Of a stretch of DNA of 64,000 nt, positions 44,061 through 56,040 are shown piece after piece. Numbering within the stretch: the stretch's first letter is position 1; every line of letters begins with the position of its first letter. The stretch is from Mastigamoeba balamuthi (Eukaryota > Evosea > Mastigamoebida > Mastigamoebidae), in NCBI GenBank assembly GCA_902651635.1, contig CACRSC010000046.1:136476-200475 (forward strand), written 5' to 3'. The translations under genes were made by a program, and so were the position numbers. A model generated the notes under the pieces. That model was given only the letters and a program-made list of their open reading frames with translations, was not told the DNA's origin and ran no database searches.

Positions 44061-46407
44061 ATGACTGACGGCTACGAAAGCGACGGGGACTACGTGGACG
44101 CGGTGGAGAGCTTCCAGCCGCCGCGGTCGTCTCCGGTGACGGCGCCCAACACGTCCACGGCGACGCCGCTGGCGTCGGCGCGCACGGCGGCGCCCGTCCT
44201 GCCCTCGTCGTCGTCGTTCACGGCGCCCCCGCAGCAGCACTACCGCACGACGTCGATGTCGTCTCTCCGCAGCAGCGCCTCCTCGTCAGACGCGCTCCCG
44301 CGCCGCGCCCCGCAGCGCGCCAGCGTCCTCCTCCGCGCCTTCTCCGCCGGCCACGCCCGCGCGCCCGTCCCCTACCAGAGACTCGGTGCGAGACGTGCCC
44401 CCGCCCGCGTCAGTCTCGCTGCAAGTTTTTTGCGCTGCGGTGCATCTCTGTGTGTATTTTTGTTCCATTCCCGTGATTGTGCTCGGAAGGGGCCGGATGC
44501 GTGAGTCACCCCCGGGCGCCCCTCTGTTTGGCCCCTTTCATTTCGTGCCGCGCCCGAAATCGTGATCGCGCGCCGGTTCCGGCGGGCGCTTGCTCGGCGA
44601 TCTCACCCGCGCCCGGCACGTGCGCGGCGGGGGGTGCCCCTGCGCCGGCGACCGCGCACCGGGTGGCCACGCCCGCGCCTATTTCCGGAAACCGGCTTTT
44701 CCTCCGTCCATTGCTCCCCGTTTCAGTTGCCCCGCGCGCTCTCGTTCTGCCGGCCCCCGCGCGAGTTCCCCGCGCTCGCTCTGCAGCAGGAGGGTGGGGG
44801 GTAGTTTTTCTGCTGCCACGCGAGATGAGCGTGGCCCTCAAGGGCTCAGACCATTTTGCCTCCTTCCTTCTCCTTTTGGGCTAAGGTCTCTCACCCCACA
44901 CACAAACCGCCAAGTCGATTGCACTGTGCGGGTGCATTTGTCACGCAGAGCAGAGCAATTTTGTTCTGTCCGCCCCCAGAAAAGATCGCCAGCGCACAAC
45001 TCAACGGCGGCTCTCGTCGCCCCCTCCCTCCTGCCCCCCGCCGCGCAGACATCAACGCGGCCGTGTGGGCGCTGCGGTGGAGCACGTGCGGGCAGTACAT
45101 GCTAGCGGGCACTGCCGACGGCCACGCGTACGTGTGGAAGATGGCTGCGCCGCGCGACGCGGCAGAGGCGCCGAGGTTCGACCCGCGGCCCATCCGCCAG
45201 TGGCAGCCGCACGTGGCCGCCGTCATCGACTGCTGCTGGCACAAGAGCGGCACGTTCTTCACGGCCTCGATGGACCGCAACGCCGTCGCCTGGTCGCTGG
45301 CCTCGGACAACGCCGTCGCCATGATGGAGCACCCCGACATCCTCACCTCCATCTCCTGCGACCCTGTCCGCCCTCTCCTTCCCCTTCTCCCCTTTCTCCT
45401 GCCTTTTCTCCTGCCTCCTCTGTGCGGTCCACTTTCGTGGGGGGGTGTGGGGGGAGCAGACTCTTTTTCCCCCAGGTCCGCTTGCCCCCCGCTTTCCCCT
45501 GCATGTTTCGTCGCTTTCTATGGGTTTTTTTGCCCCAGGACGGGCATGAATGGGACAAGTAACTAAGTTACCGCCCGTGTTTGTTACTTGCACTTTTTTG
45601 CCTGTGGCGTCGCATTTATGACGCATTTCATGGCGCGTCTAACGATTGTACCCGCTGGTGCGCTGGGCACAGAACTCGGACGAGCTGAAGCTGGTGACGG
45701 GGTCGCTGGACAACTGCGTGCGCCTGTGGGTCCTGACGGACAAGGGCGCCGAGATGCGCGGCTGCGTGAAGCTGAGCGAGTTTGTGACGGCGGTCACGTA
45801 CTCGCCGACGGGGTCGCTGATCGTCGCCGGCACCGACGACGGCCACTGCGCGCTGATGGACGCGTCGCTCAAGGTGCAGCGCCAGATCGAAGTGCGCTCG
45901 ATCACGGGCAAGCGCAGCAAGGAGGGCCACAGGACCATCACGGGCCTGACGGTCCACGGCTCGCAGCTGATCGTCAGCTCGCGCGACTCGCGGCTGCGCA
46001 AGTACGACCTCGCGACGCTGAGCCTCATCTCCAAGTACAAGGGCGCCAAGAGCAACATCATCCGCGCCTCGTTCAGCTCGCACGGGACGCTCGTCATCGC
46101 GGCCTCTGCGGACAGGCGCGTCGTCATGTGGCCCGCGTCCGTCGGCGCCACCGACGCCAACTGCTGCCACCTGGGGCGCGCGCAGCCGCCCACAGCCGCC
46201 GCCGGCGCCAAGAGCGGCGCGGAGCACGTCAGGGGCTACATACGGGGCAACAGCATCGTCGGGCAGGCCTTCGCTGTCAACGAGATGCCCGAGTCGCGCC
46301 TCGTCGTGGCGCAGTTTGTGCCGCACGGGCCCGAGGGCAGGTACGTGGTCACGGCAGACGCCGATGGCAGGATATTTTTGTACGACCGCCACGTGGGGCC
46401 GCAGTGA
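44061..46407 (+). CDS. WD40-repeat protein of the WDR44 type, 3 exons
   Basis: Exons: 44061-44385, 45049-45365, 45673-46407; phases consistent, 458 residues. Exon 1 encodes an acidic start (MTDGYESDGDYVDAVES) and a Ser/Thr/Pro-rich tail. Exons 2-3 carry WD repeats in the order known from WDR44/Rab11-binding proteins: INAAVWALRWSTCGQYMLAG, HVAAVIDCCWHKSGTFFTAS, HPDILTSISCDP then LVTGSLDNCVRLW, VTAVTYSPTGSLIVAG, IIRASFSSHGTLVIAAS, and YVVTADADGRIFLYD. WDR44 relatives bind Rab GTPases in membrane recycling; this function is inferred from family only. The first intron (663 nt) is by far the longest in the window. The protein is shorter than animal WDR44, so an extended N-terminus may be missing. 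Confidence 0.82.
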
Positions 46408-47075
46408 GGCGGGACGATCGGCTTTTGCTGCTGGGTGGCTGGCTGGCCCGTCGCTCGCAGTTGCGGCAGGGGGACTACCCCTCCCCCAAACACCAGCACC
46501 ATCCCAGCTCTCTCGGCGCAGGGCTCTGTAGACAAGGCGTCCGCAAAACTCTACGGGAAAACTCGAGACTGAATATCACACACACTCACCCGAGGTACAG
46601 CATACCACATGCTCCGCACGCTTATGCACACGCACGACTCCTCTCTCCCCCCGCTCTCCTCTTCCCACCACCTTTCCTGCAACACAAAGGTTTCGTTGAG
46701 TAACTTAGTCGGTGTGGCCTCGCGTCCGTTTGGCAGCTGCTGTGGTGCGGTTTTTCCCTGTGGTGCTTTTGAGTGGCTTTTGGGGTTTTCTTCCGGCTAT
46801 CGGAGTCTCACACCGTTTATTAAAACCGCGAACATGGCCCGACAATTGGGCCGTTGGGGTCTCGCACCTCATTCCACAGTGCTGGCTGTCCCGCCCGCCG
46901 AGACTGCGCCTGCTCTCCTTATATCGTGTTTTCTCTGAGAACACGTATTTTAGTCGTCTCACCGAAAAAGACAGTTGTGCACTGACGTAACCAGCTGTGG
47001 ATCATGTCTCCGCGGCCCAGGTGGTCCAAAGTGTCAGTTGTGTTGTAGTGTTACAATACCGCCAGTTGTGAGAAC
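46408..47075. other. intergenic
   Basis: About 670 bp, 3' flank of the WD-repeat gene and upstream region of surface-family copy 4. It holds one short inverted repeat (GGCCC/GGGCC with a 7-nt loop, 46836-46852). No gene seen. Confidence 0.5.
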
Positions 47076-50000
47076 ATGCTACGGTTCATCAACGCACAGC
47101 CCGCACTGGTCTGCCTCGCCCTCGCCCTGGTCGCCGCCTCCGTGGACCCCGAGGTCGTCGTGGACCCGCAGGACCCGCTCTCCGAGGGTGCGACTCCCCT
47201 GGGGTCGTTCTACGACGGCCAGTACCACGACTGGCAGGCAGAGTTCGGGTCCCTCGAAGTCTCGTCGGGCTCCCTCGTCCTCAGGGCCCACGGCAACGGC
47301 CCCGCCTCGTTCACTCTCTTCTCCACACCAGGTGAGCTGCTCGCGTTGATCACCACTGTCTTTTCCCTGCACTTGAGGGGCGGGGTTGGGGTTCTCCAGC
47401 AAGCCCTGCTTCACTTTCAGCCGTTTTCTCCCCAACGACCTAACGGTCGCACTCGAACTTTGAACACCAGCTGTCGAGCTCGACTTCGGCTACAACGTGC
47501 GCTCCCCGACATGCTCTCTCAGCTTCGATTGTCTCTGATAATTGCCCGCACAGGACTACGTTGAGTTCAGGCTCGCCGTACAAGCAGGCGTCGACCACGG
47601 GTTCCTCTCGTACGGCTGCAACGGCTGGAACACCGGAGGCTTCGACGAGCGGCGCACCGTCGCGTTCCCGACGGCCACCGACGGCGGGCAGCACACGTAC
47701 CGCGTGTTCCTGGGGCTGCAGCCGTGGTACAACGGCGTCCTCACGATGCTCAAGATCTCCCCCTTCGGCGACGCCTCCCCCGATGGCGCCGTCGCCACGC
47801 TCAGCGACGTCAGGGTCGGCGACGGCGACCTGCAGGTGTACGAGCTCAACGAGGTCGAGTACAGCGCGTGGGACACGTCTGTGTCGCGCCTCGAGTCCAA
47901 GCACGTGAGCATCTGGTGGGGCCCCGACGGCTCCAGACCCGCGGGCTTCGGCTGGAGGGGCGAGGAACAGGCGCGGCTCGTCTTGCGCACGATGGAGAGC
48001 TCGTGGAAGGTGTACAAGCGCCTGCTGAAGCTCAACGAGCCCACATACTCCAACACCAACCCCGGCAGGAGCGGCGCACCCAAGAAGGTCAACCTCTACG
48101 TGCTGCTCACGTCACTGCCCAAGCACAACGCCAACGAGGGCGGCTACTTTGCCGGCACCGACTCGCAGGGCTTTCCCGCCATGTTCGTCGACGCCTCTGG
48201 GCTGAGGGTGAGCGCGCCATCCAGCATGCATCTCAGATTGCTAACGGCGAACAGGGAAACCCACCGACTGAGGTGATACCGCACGAGCTGTACCACTGCT
48301 TCCAGATGGGCCAGAAGAGTGACCTGCCCGGGCAGTGGTGGGAGGCCATGGCCAGTGCGCACAGCTAACGGTAATGCTATCATTTCTAACGGCGGTTCAC
48401 GTGCTCACAGACTACGGGCGCGAGAGGTGGATCCAGGTGTTCTGGCCCCAGTGCGGAGACCCCGAGCCCTCTTCTCCTCTGAGCAGGGCAGCACCCACGT
48501 TTCTGTCATGGACCCCGTTCACCGACGGCCACGGCGGCAAGTACGCAAAGACTGATCCTGATCCACACCAGTCCGAAGCTCACATTGCCCAAAGGTACTA
48601 CGACGACTGGTTCCAGTTCCTCTACCTCGATGAGAACCCCGACCACCTCGCCAACCTCGGAGACGGAACTGTGACAGCACTGCTCAACGGGGGAACGAAG
48701 TGGGACGGTGAGACTACGTACAGCGCCATGTCGAGGGTCCTCCAGATCAATCTGCCCGAGGTCTACTCGGGGCTGCACAAGCACCTCGTCGGCATGGACT
48801 GGGCCAACGGCGTCGCCATGCGCTCGAACCTCGCCGGGGAGACCGGCGGGCGCTGGCCTGGAGTGTTCCCGGTCCCCGTGGAGGCCGTTCCCGACCGCAG
48901 CAACACGTGGAGGCCCGTCCGCTGGGCGATGCCCCAGCAGTTCGCCTTCTCGACTATCGCTCTTGTGCCCGCGTATCCTACGGCGACCGTCTCTGTGACC
49001 CTCGCGGGCTACCACGAGAGCGACCGCCTATCGGACTGGAGGGTCACGCTGGTGGCCGTCAGCAGGGACAACGGGTGGAGCTCGCGGTACAGCTGGACCG
49101 CGGGCAACGAGCAGACGACCAGCATCGCGCTCGAGCCCTCGGACTCGCATCTGCTGCTCGTCGTCAGTGCCACCCCGGGCGTCGTCCTCGACCCGACGCA
49201 GGGCCCTGAGGCCATCCGCAGCCCCGACTGCCGCACGCACCCGTTCGAGTTCGCCGTGTCGGGGGCCACTCCGCTCGCGGGCCCTGGACTCTGGACCGAG
49301 GAGTACGTGGCATCTCCGGACTTCATCACGCATCCCAACGGAGGAGGGAGGAGGTCGCCAGAGTCTGTGGTAGACGACAGCGCGTTCATCGGACCTGACG
49401 CGCTGGTCGTGGGATCCGCCAGGGTTCTGGGCAATGCAAGGGTCCTCGGCCACGCCGTCGTCGCCGACTGGGCCACTGTCTCGGGCGACGCCGTCGTGAC
49501 CGGCAGTGCTGTCGTCAAGGGCGGGGCCACGGTCACAGACCGCGCCAGGGTTGGTGGATGGGCCATAGTCAAGGACAGCGCCGTGGTCTCTGGCGAGGCG
49601 AGGGTCCGCGGCAGCTCCATCGTCTACGATGCTGCAAGGATCGCTGGCGGAGCAATCGTACAGGGAATGGCGCGCGTGTGGCACACAGGCGGGGCGGTCG
49701 ACGGGGACGCCATCCTGGACGGCGACTACATGAGTGGCAATGCTGCTAACAACGGCGTACAGTACGGGTGGATGTGGGGCGGCCTCGACGACGCGACCAT
49801 CGCCGGCAGGAGGGCTCCCGCGGGCTACCTGCTCGAGTGGGTCTTCGACTCTCGGATGGACTCTGCGGTTCTTGACAGGCTGGGATTCAACCACGGCTAC
49901 CTGCGCGGCTCGCCTGCGTGGATCGACCGCGATGGCGACCATGCCGGCGTGTACGCGTTCGACGGTGTCGACGACTTCGCTGTAGTCGCAGACAGGAGTG

Positions 50001-50485
50001 TTGTCTTCGAGGACAGAGTGACCCTGGAGCTCGTGTTGCGCATAGAGGAGGGCGCAGGGCAGGCGCTGTTCAGTATGGGGTCCTCGGCACGGGAGAGCAT
50101 GTCGCTGTCTTCTGGCAGCCAGAGCGGCAGGCTCGTGCTGGAGCTGGCACACGCAGGGCGCAGGTACCGCGTCACGGGGAACCGCGACCTCTGTGTCGGA
50201 AGGTGGAGCCATGTCGCTGTCACCTTCGGTGACGACGCCCTGACTCTGTTCGTCAACGGCAACCGCGCGGGGTCGACGGGCGTTGACTGGGCGACTCCGG
50301 CCTCTCTGTTCAACGAGGGCGAGGACTTCTCAGTGCCCGAGTTCGTGTACGTGGGCAAGCACGGCGGCGCACCAGGCCAGAGGCTGCTGCACGGTAGCGT
50401 CGACAAGGTTGCCATTTGGAGGAGGGTGCTCGACGACTGGGAGTTGCAGCAGGCGGGAGCTGCGTACAACACCCAGTGCAATTGA
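47076..50485 (+). CDS. secreted HExxH metalloprotease-like protein with beta-helix and LamG, copy 4 (no C-terminal anchor)
   Basis: Exons: 47076-47331, 47471-47496 (26 nt), 47554-48207, 48255-48354, 48411-48540, 48595-50485; 1018 residues. Same exon phases and the same 26/654/100/130-nt middle exons as copy 1. Signal peptide MLRFINAQPALVCLALALVA; zinc motif HELYH with WWEAMA; beta-helix (VVTGSAVVKGGATVTDRARV); LamG (VYAFDGVDDFAVVADRSVVF to VAIWRRVL). It stops right after LamG (AGAAYNTQCN). The linker and hydrophobic tail of copies 1-3 are absent, so this form is probably released. It is inverted relative to the array and 12 kb from it. The last intron (48541-48594, 54 nt) is in frame and stop-free. 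Confidence 0.87.
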
Positions 50486-50696
50486 AAACGAGCATGCCTG
50501 TGAGCATATGGCTAGTGGGGAGAACAACTGAAATTCGAGAGCACAGAGCTCACTTCTCGTTCCAGAAAAAAGTGCACTTTGATTGTCATCGATGATTATC
50601 CCGTGGTTGTCTCAATATTCATCATCTTCTAGATTTATTGGATGTGTCATACCGGCTCCAAATGATACATGAAAACCCACTCCCTGATAGATAATA

Positions 50697-50769
50697 TGAG
50701 GACGAAGGGACTTGAACCCCCAACCTGCTGATCTGGAGTCAGCCGCAGCTACCGTTGTGCTACGCCCTC
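50697..50769 (-). tRNA. tRNA-Trp (CCA anticodon)
   Basis: 73 nt on the minus strand. Acceptor GAGGGCG pairs with CGTCCTC. Anticodon stem GCTGA/TCAGC has loop CTCCAGA (anticodon CCA). T arm GGGGG/CCCTT has loop TTCAAGT. The D arm is short (GCA/TGC). No intron; A discriminator; no encoded CCA. Confidence 0.93.
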
Positions 50770-50839
50770 AAATCCGAGAACCACAAAGATAGTGTAGAAT
50801 GCTGTTTGCACCAGCTGTTCAGGTTTCTCGCTTAGTAAT

Positions 50840-51220
50840 AGGGGATTTCCTGCAGTGCTCGACTCGTGCCGTGCCGGCTCGTTCACAGGAAATCATGGGA
50901 ATTCATCACGACTATCTGAGCCCAGGCTCAGGGACTCGTTTAGCGCTTGTGAGGCCAAACGAGCCCAACCGCCGAAAAATTGTTTGCGGAAAACCACAAA
51001 ATGGCCTCCCTCTGGGGCCTGTGCAAGGTGATTCCCGGTTGGCACTCATGAGTGCCGTGGGGAAAGGCGAGGGGCTCGGCGGGCTGTGAGTGGGTGGGTC
51101 GCCGTGACATTTGGCTGTGCGGGGATCGTTTTGGCCGATTTATCTGAATCCCAGGAGTGCTCACGGTGTTTGACGTGGCGATCCGGCACAGCACGAGTCG
51201 AGCACTGCAGGAAATCCCCT
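50840..51220. mobile_element. 381-bp MITE with terminal inverted repeats of about 40 bp
   Basis: The ends are inverted copies of AGGGGATTTCCTGCAGTGCT continuing through about 38 bp with one mismatch (GTGCCGTGCCGG against GTGCTGTGCCGG). Both ends are flanked by AAT (50837-50839 and 51221-51223). The duplication could equally be read as TA, because the end sequence is A|GGGG..CCCC|T. There is no coding capacity inside. It is a non-autonomous DNA transposon; the superfamily cannot be fixed from the ends alone. It sits 70 bp from tRNA-Trp. The near-perfect repeats suggest a recent insertion. Confidence 0.85.
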
Positions 51221-51695
51221 AATGTCTGACGAAGTTCAAGTCCCTAGTCCCATAAAGAGACATCGTCATTCCCTTTGATTTATGAATACTTACTGACAAA
51301 AATCTGGAAGAAAAATCAAGGAGCACAAACACAGAATTTGACCACTCTGATTCAGCAAAAAAGGTGAAGAATGCACAAGAAAGATATGCAGAAATAAACA
51401 GTATCAGCCACTTCCCTTTTTATACCGTTAGGAAAGGTAACCTTTGCTCGGGGTGATGGCTACCACATTGACCTCAACAGTATCCCACTTGCCCTGGACG
51501 AGAGTTCCGACATGGTGCTTAAGATAACGTCGAAATAAGATACCACCTTTCCAATGTAATTCTTCAACACATTGATGGGAATGAGGAAGTACAGGCGGAT
51601 TGAACTACATTGTGCACAAAGTGAGGATTGATCCTGTCAGCAACATAATTGAGTATCAGCTGTATCTACTCTGTTCAGAGCAACTTCATTGTCAT
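51221..51695. other. AT-rich intergenic
   Basis: Among the most AT-rich stretches of the window, between the MITE and the 3' end of receptor 1. No coding signal or repeat recognised. Confidence 0.5.
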
Positions 51696-54600
51696 TTAGG
51701 GGTGAAGACTCATTTCACTGGAGGAAGGAAAGGAGGGCATCTGTCCCGTTCCGGGTGCAATGCTCAAAGTGGGGGTCTCAGACCCAAACGCCAGACCCTG
51801 TGGAAGAACAGACGCCATCATCTCGTCGTCCGACGCGTCTCTGCCGTCGATCGACACCGACACCTCCGACAGCAGGTTGCGAGGTGTCTGCGGTGAGCTC
51901 ACACTCAGGTCCGATGGCATCTCGAAGACTCCCACAGACTGTTGACAATTGGGGTCAGTTGAGACCAAGGTGCGAACTGCTTGTTTGGTGGATCACGCAC
52001 AGCAAATGTCTGGGGCCAGTTCCTGAGGATCTGGAACACCGACGGACGCCTCTCGGGCTCCTTCTGCCAGCACCGGTTCAGCAATGTCGCCACCTCCTTC
52101 GGCGTCGACGGGTGTATCTCTGGCACTGCCCCCTGCTGCTGCTGCTGCTGCTGCGGCGTGACCTGCTGCAGCTCGACACCGCCCTGGACCGCCTGCGTCG
52201 ACGTCGAGTGCGCTGGCGACACCGACGAGGACTTGCTCGAGTCGGTCATGGTCGAGTACAGCTCGGCTGGGATGAACAGCTCCCACAGAACAATCCCAAA
52301 CGCTGGTATGTGTACCACACGGTCAATCAAGTGCTCCAGGGCTGGAGGTGTGCCAAGTGGCCGCACCAAACACATCGGTGGCTGTCGTTGCTGGCTTTCC
52401 GTCGATGAGCTCTGGTGCCAGCCAGCCCGAGTGCCTCCTCGTGGCGCTCGACGAGTTCTTGCCCTTCTTGGAGCACCAGAAGTCGCAGATCTTCGTCACC
52501 ATGCTCCCGTCGATCTGCGGGTCTCGTCAGCCCACGTGCATTGCGAACGGTGCCGGCAAGTGACGCACCATGAGGGACTGGCTCGACAGGTTTCCGTGGA
52601 CCACTGGTGGCTTGGCCGAGTGCAGGTACGCCAGCCCCTTGATTGTGTCCTGTGGCACAGCCCCGTGTCAGTCCCCGGCTCAAAGCCCAGCGAGTGTGGA
52701 GAGGACGGGACGCACGAAAGCGATGGCGACCTTGTTGTAGTAGTTCATGTTCATGCTGTTCTTCTTCAGGTACTCGTGCAGCGACCCCGACGCCATGTAC
52801 TCTGCCCCATCTCCGTCAGTTTCGCGGCATTCAATAGTGATACTGTGTTGTGTTCTCGCACCGCTGACGATCAGGAGGTCGGTCTTTGTCTCGCTGTATC
52901 CCAGCATCATCAGCAGGTTGGGGTGGTGCAGGCTGTGCGTCATCATCATCTCGCTCTTGATCGCCTTGAGGTCCTCGTGCGTGATCTCCGTCTTGTCGAT
53001 GACCCGGATGGCCACAGGTGTGCCGTGCCAGTCCCCGTTGTGCACTGTCCCGAACTGCCCCTTCCCGATGCGCTCCCCGATCTCCAGCTCGCTCCTCTTG
53101 AGCTTCTTCAGCGTCGCCCTCCCGCTCCGCTGGATCGCCACGGCCACGAGGATGAGGGAGCACACGATCACGAAGCCGGGGATGGTGGTCGACAGGATCA
53201 CAGTCCGGTCCGTGTTGTCGCTGTTGGTCGCGTTGGGCTTCGGGGGGTCGAACTCCGCCCCGCATCGCTCTGTCCCTGCGCTGAACGAAACGCTCTGGAA
53301 GCCAGTGCCTGTCCACTGGAGGATGTAGATTGTGTCCATGCCCTGATTGCACAGCCTCTCGCCACTGCTTCCATCGAGGAAGGGTCCCACGGAGAGCTTG
53401 TTGTCGATCTTGAAGTACTTGGTGGCGTAGATGGCGTCGAGCAGTGTCTTGGCAGTCACCTGGGTCACCACAGCGCTCTCTTCCATGCTCGCGATGACAG
53501 CCGAGATGAACCTACCCACCACGAACCCCTCGAACTCGGTTTGGAGGGCGTAGTCCGAGGCCAGCCAACCCTCGAAGTCCTGGCGCAGCACGTCTCTCGA
53601 AGACAGCAGATCCATCTGCGGAGTGATGAACGTGTGGTACAGACGCTGGAACGTCATGTTCATCGCTACCAAATAATTCAGGGCATTCTTCGTCTCGAGC
53701 ATTGATACTGGCGACGTCAGAACGATAGGGCACATCGGGCAGACGCCCCCGATGGTCTGCATTAACGCAAACGCGGTTGTGCCATCCGAAACGATGATGA
53801 ACTTGCCACCATCCCGGGCCTTCTTGGTGATATCATCGGTTTCTCTGTCGGTGATGTTGCTGACATCGATGGAATCGACCTTCACACCCTTTGCCCCAAG
53901 CAGCTGACTCAGGGGTCAGAAACTAGCGCCTGTCTCGGGAGGAGAGAGAGAGAGGCTCACATCGCGTTTCAGGGACAAATCCAGGGCGACGAGGAAGTCG
54001 TTTGCAATATCTGAGTCCTGGCCTTGCATCTCGCTGCTCCACAGGACAGTGATGTGTTGAGCGTTCTCTCTCTGCACGAGGAGTGACGCTGCTGTCCGAG
54101 CCTCCTGGTAGTACGACGCGAACAGGTTGACAACACCTCTGTATGACCATGTTGTGAGTTAAGAGTAGGCAGATGAATATTGGGAGGTCTGCCCGCACTT
54201 GCGGAACGGGCTCCTCAGTGCATGCAGTCCAGACATGGGGCCTATCAGCGGAATCAACAGTTTCCCCTTGTCGACGAGATCCATCGAGCGGTTGGCGTCA
54301 CTCTCCGGCATCGCAGCAATCGCAACGGCCTGCGAAGAACGGTCAGGCTGTGCATGAGGTCAAGCGAGCGCGAGGGCCGTGCCTGGCGAAGGGTCATCTG
54401 CTCCACTGAAGCGTTGAAGACGGCATCGGTTGTCTTGCTCATTATGGTTTTAAATTTGCTGTCGCTGCTGTGGGCCCGCATGGAAGCTGCCAGTCCGATG
54501 CCAGTCTGCGCGTTGTCGTCCATCCTCGACCGCCAGGTGTACTCCATGAACCCAACGTTGGTCCTGGGAGTCGTGTCGTTCCAGCCGGTCGAGCAGCCGC

Positions 54601-56040
54601 TGTACTTGAACGACCACGAGGCCATCCCCCAGGTCGACCCAGAGCTTAGGTCCAGGGTCTCCGCATACACCTGGTGGGCGCCCTGGTTGCACCAGTCCTC
54701 GGACGTCTGCTGCGCCCCCGTCGACCCGACGCCGTCGCCGTAGGGCCCAAGCGTGTAGTCTCCGAAGAGGCTGAACGTGCGGATATCGCGGAAGATGGTG
54801 TCGAGGAAGGTCGCGCGCGTCAGAGGCCACTCGTTGAGCTCGAGAGACCGCGACACAGCCATCGTGATCAGGCGTCCTGCGATGAACCCCTCCAGCGCAG
54901 CGTGCGATATGCTCATGCCTGGCTGGTACTTGGCCATGGCGCTCTGGAACTCCCTGCATTTTCGGTGTGAGTTGAGCTTGAGACTCGGAAGCGGTGAGGG
55001 CGGCCGTACCTCACGATGCGGTAGGGAGAGGGGTTCCACTTGGTCGAGACGGGGTTGGGGACCACTTGGCTGAGAAACACCGTATCCTCCTGGTTGATAA
55101 CCCGCATCCAGGTGCTCTTTGAGATGCTCTGGTAGATCTCCGCCCCCTTGGTATACGACGTGGCCGCGTACGTCAATCGCGATATGTTCCTGTACGACAA
55201 CTCCTGGATGATGGGGCCGGCCATGCTGCCCTGCACGACGAGGACCACAGCCTGGGGGTTCCCTCTCTGGCAGAGCGCCTTTGCAGCCTCTTGTGCCATG
55301 GCGCTGACGTCGGCCGGTGCGGACACGACGCTGTGCTTGTACGAAGAGAACAGCGGTGCGCCCCCGATAGATATCAGCGTCCTGTTGAGCAGGTCCGCAA
55401 TTGATCTCCCGAAAGCAGTGTCCTCGTAGAACACGCTCGTGTGGTTCATCCGCGTCCAGTTGCTCGCGATGTACGTCACGATGGCGTTGATCTCGTCGCC
55501 CGCACTGGCCCTCACCAGGGCCACTCCGGACCGCGAGTTCTGGAGGACAGCCGACTGCGTCCGCAGCACATCGCTGCTCGTCTGCCCTCCGATGAACGGC
55601 ACCGGCACACCGTCGGACCCCACAAACTCCTTCAGCACGCTCAGGTCCGCCTCGCTCGCCGACGACCCGACTGTGCCGGCGATGGCGAAGACGGGCCCTG
55701 TGCCGTTGGCCCCTGTGCACAGCAGCTGCCGGATGTTCGCCTGCTGCCGCGCGTCGTCGGAGGCGTCGTCCAGTGTCACCAGCTCGAACTGCACCTCAGA
55801 CGCCCCGTTTGCCGTGGCGAAGGCTGCAAGCAGGCCCGCGCGCGCGTCGATGCCGGACTGATTGTGGGGCCCCGACAAAGGGGCCGATTGGCCCACAGCC
55901 ATCACGACCTTGCCTGTCGTGGAGTTGGCGTTGGGGGCCAGCACGTTTGTGGCTGCGGTGCACGAGGCGGGGCTCGTCGCCACGCGCTGCACCGAGAGGG
56001 CGAGGGCGCAGAGCATGAACGTAGCCTGGTTCGCGTGCAT
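51696..56040 (-). CDS. receptor pseudokinase with tandem periplasmic-binding-protein ectodomain, copy 1
   Basis: Exons: 56040-55010, 54953-54199, 54138-53961, 53903-52862, 52801-52716, 52649-52569, 52514-52367, 52302-52001, 51938-51696. A signal peptide precedes a type-I PBP domain (GKVVMAVGQSAPLSGP, then FVGSDGVPVPFIGGQ). A second, related PBP unit follows; both contain EGF-x-x-GR and a later CNQG. A transmembrane helix (TVILSTTIPGFVIVCSLILV) leads to a cytoplasmic kinase fold: glycine loop GKGQFGTV, EYMASGSLHEYL, WLAPELIDGKP, FGIVLWELF. Catalytic residues are altered: VAIR for VAIK, HGN for HRD, DFW for DFG, so it is a pseudokinase. A tail contains seven Gln. The frame must change by 2 nt within exon 2 near 54330-54380 relative to copy 2, so this copy may be damaged. 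Confidence 0.8.

Noticed and set aside
22648-50485. CRISPR-like or satellite array suggested by the repeated beta-helix DNA
   Set aside because: The repeats keep reading frame and encode degenerate hexapeptide coils, with no constant repeat or spacer structure apart from one 54-bp duplication.
52515-52568. In-frame UGA in receptor copy 1 as a nonsense mutation
   Set aside because: It lies inside a 54-nt GTGCGT...CCGCAG intron with conserved position in copy 2, and splicing restores SLM-IDGSMVTKICDF.
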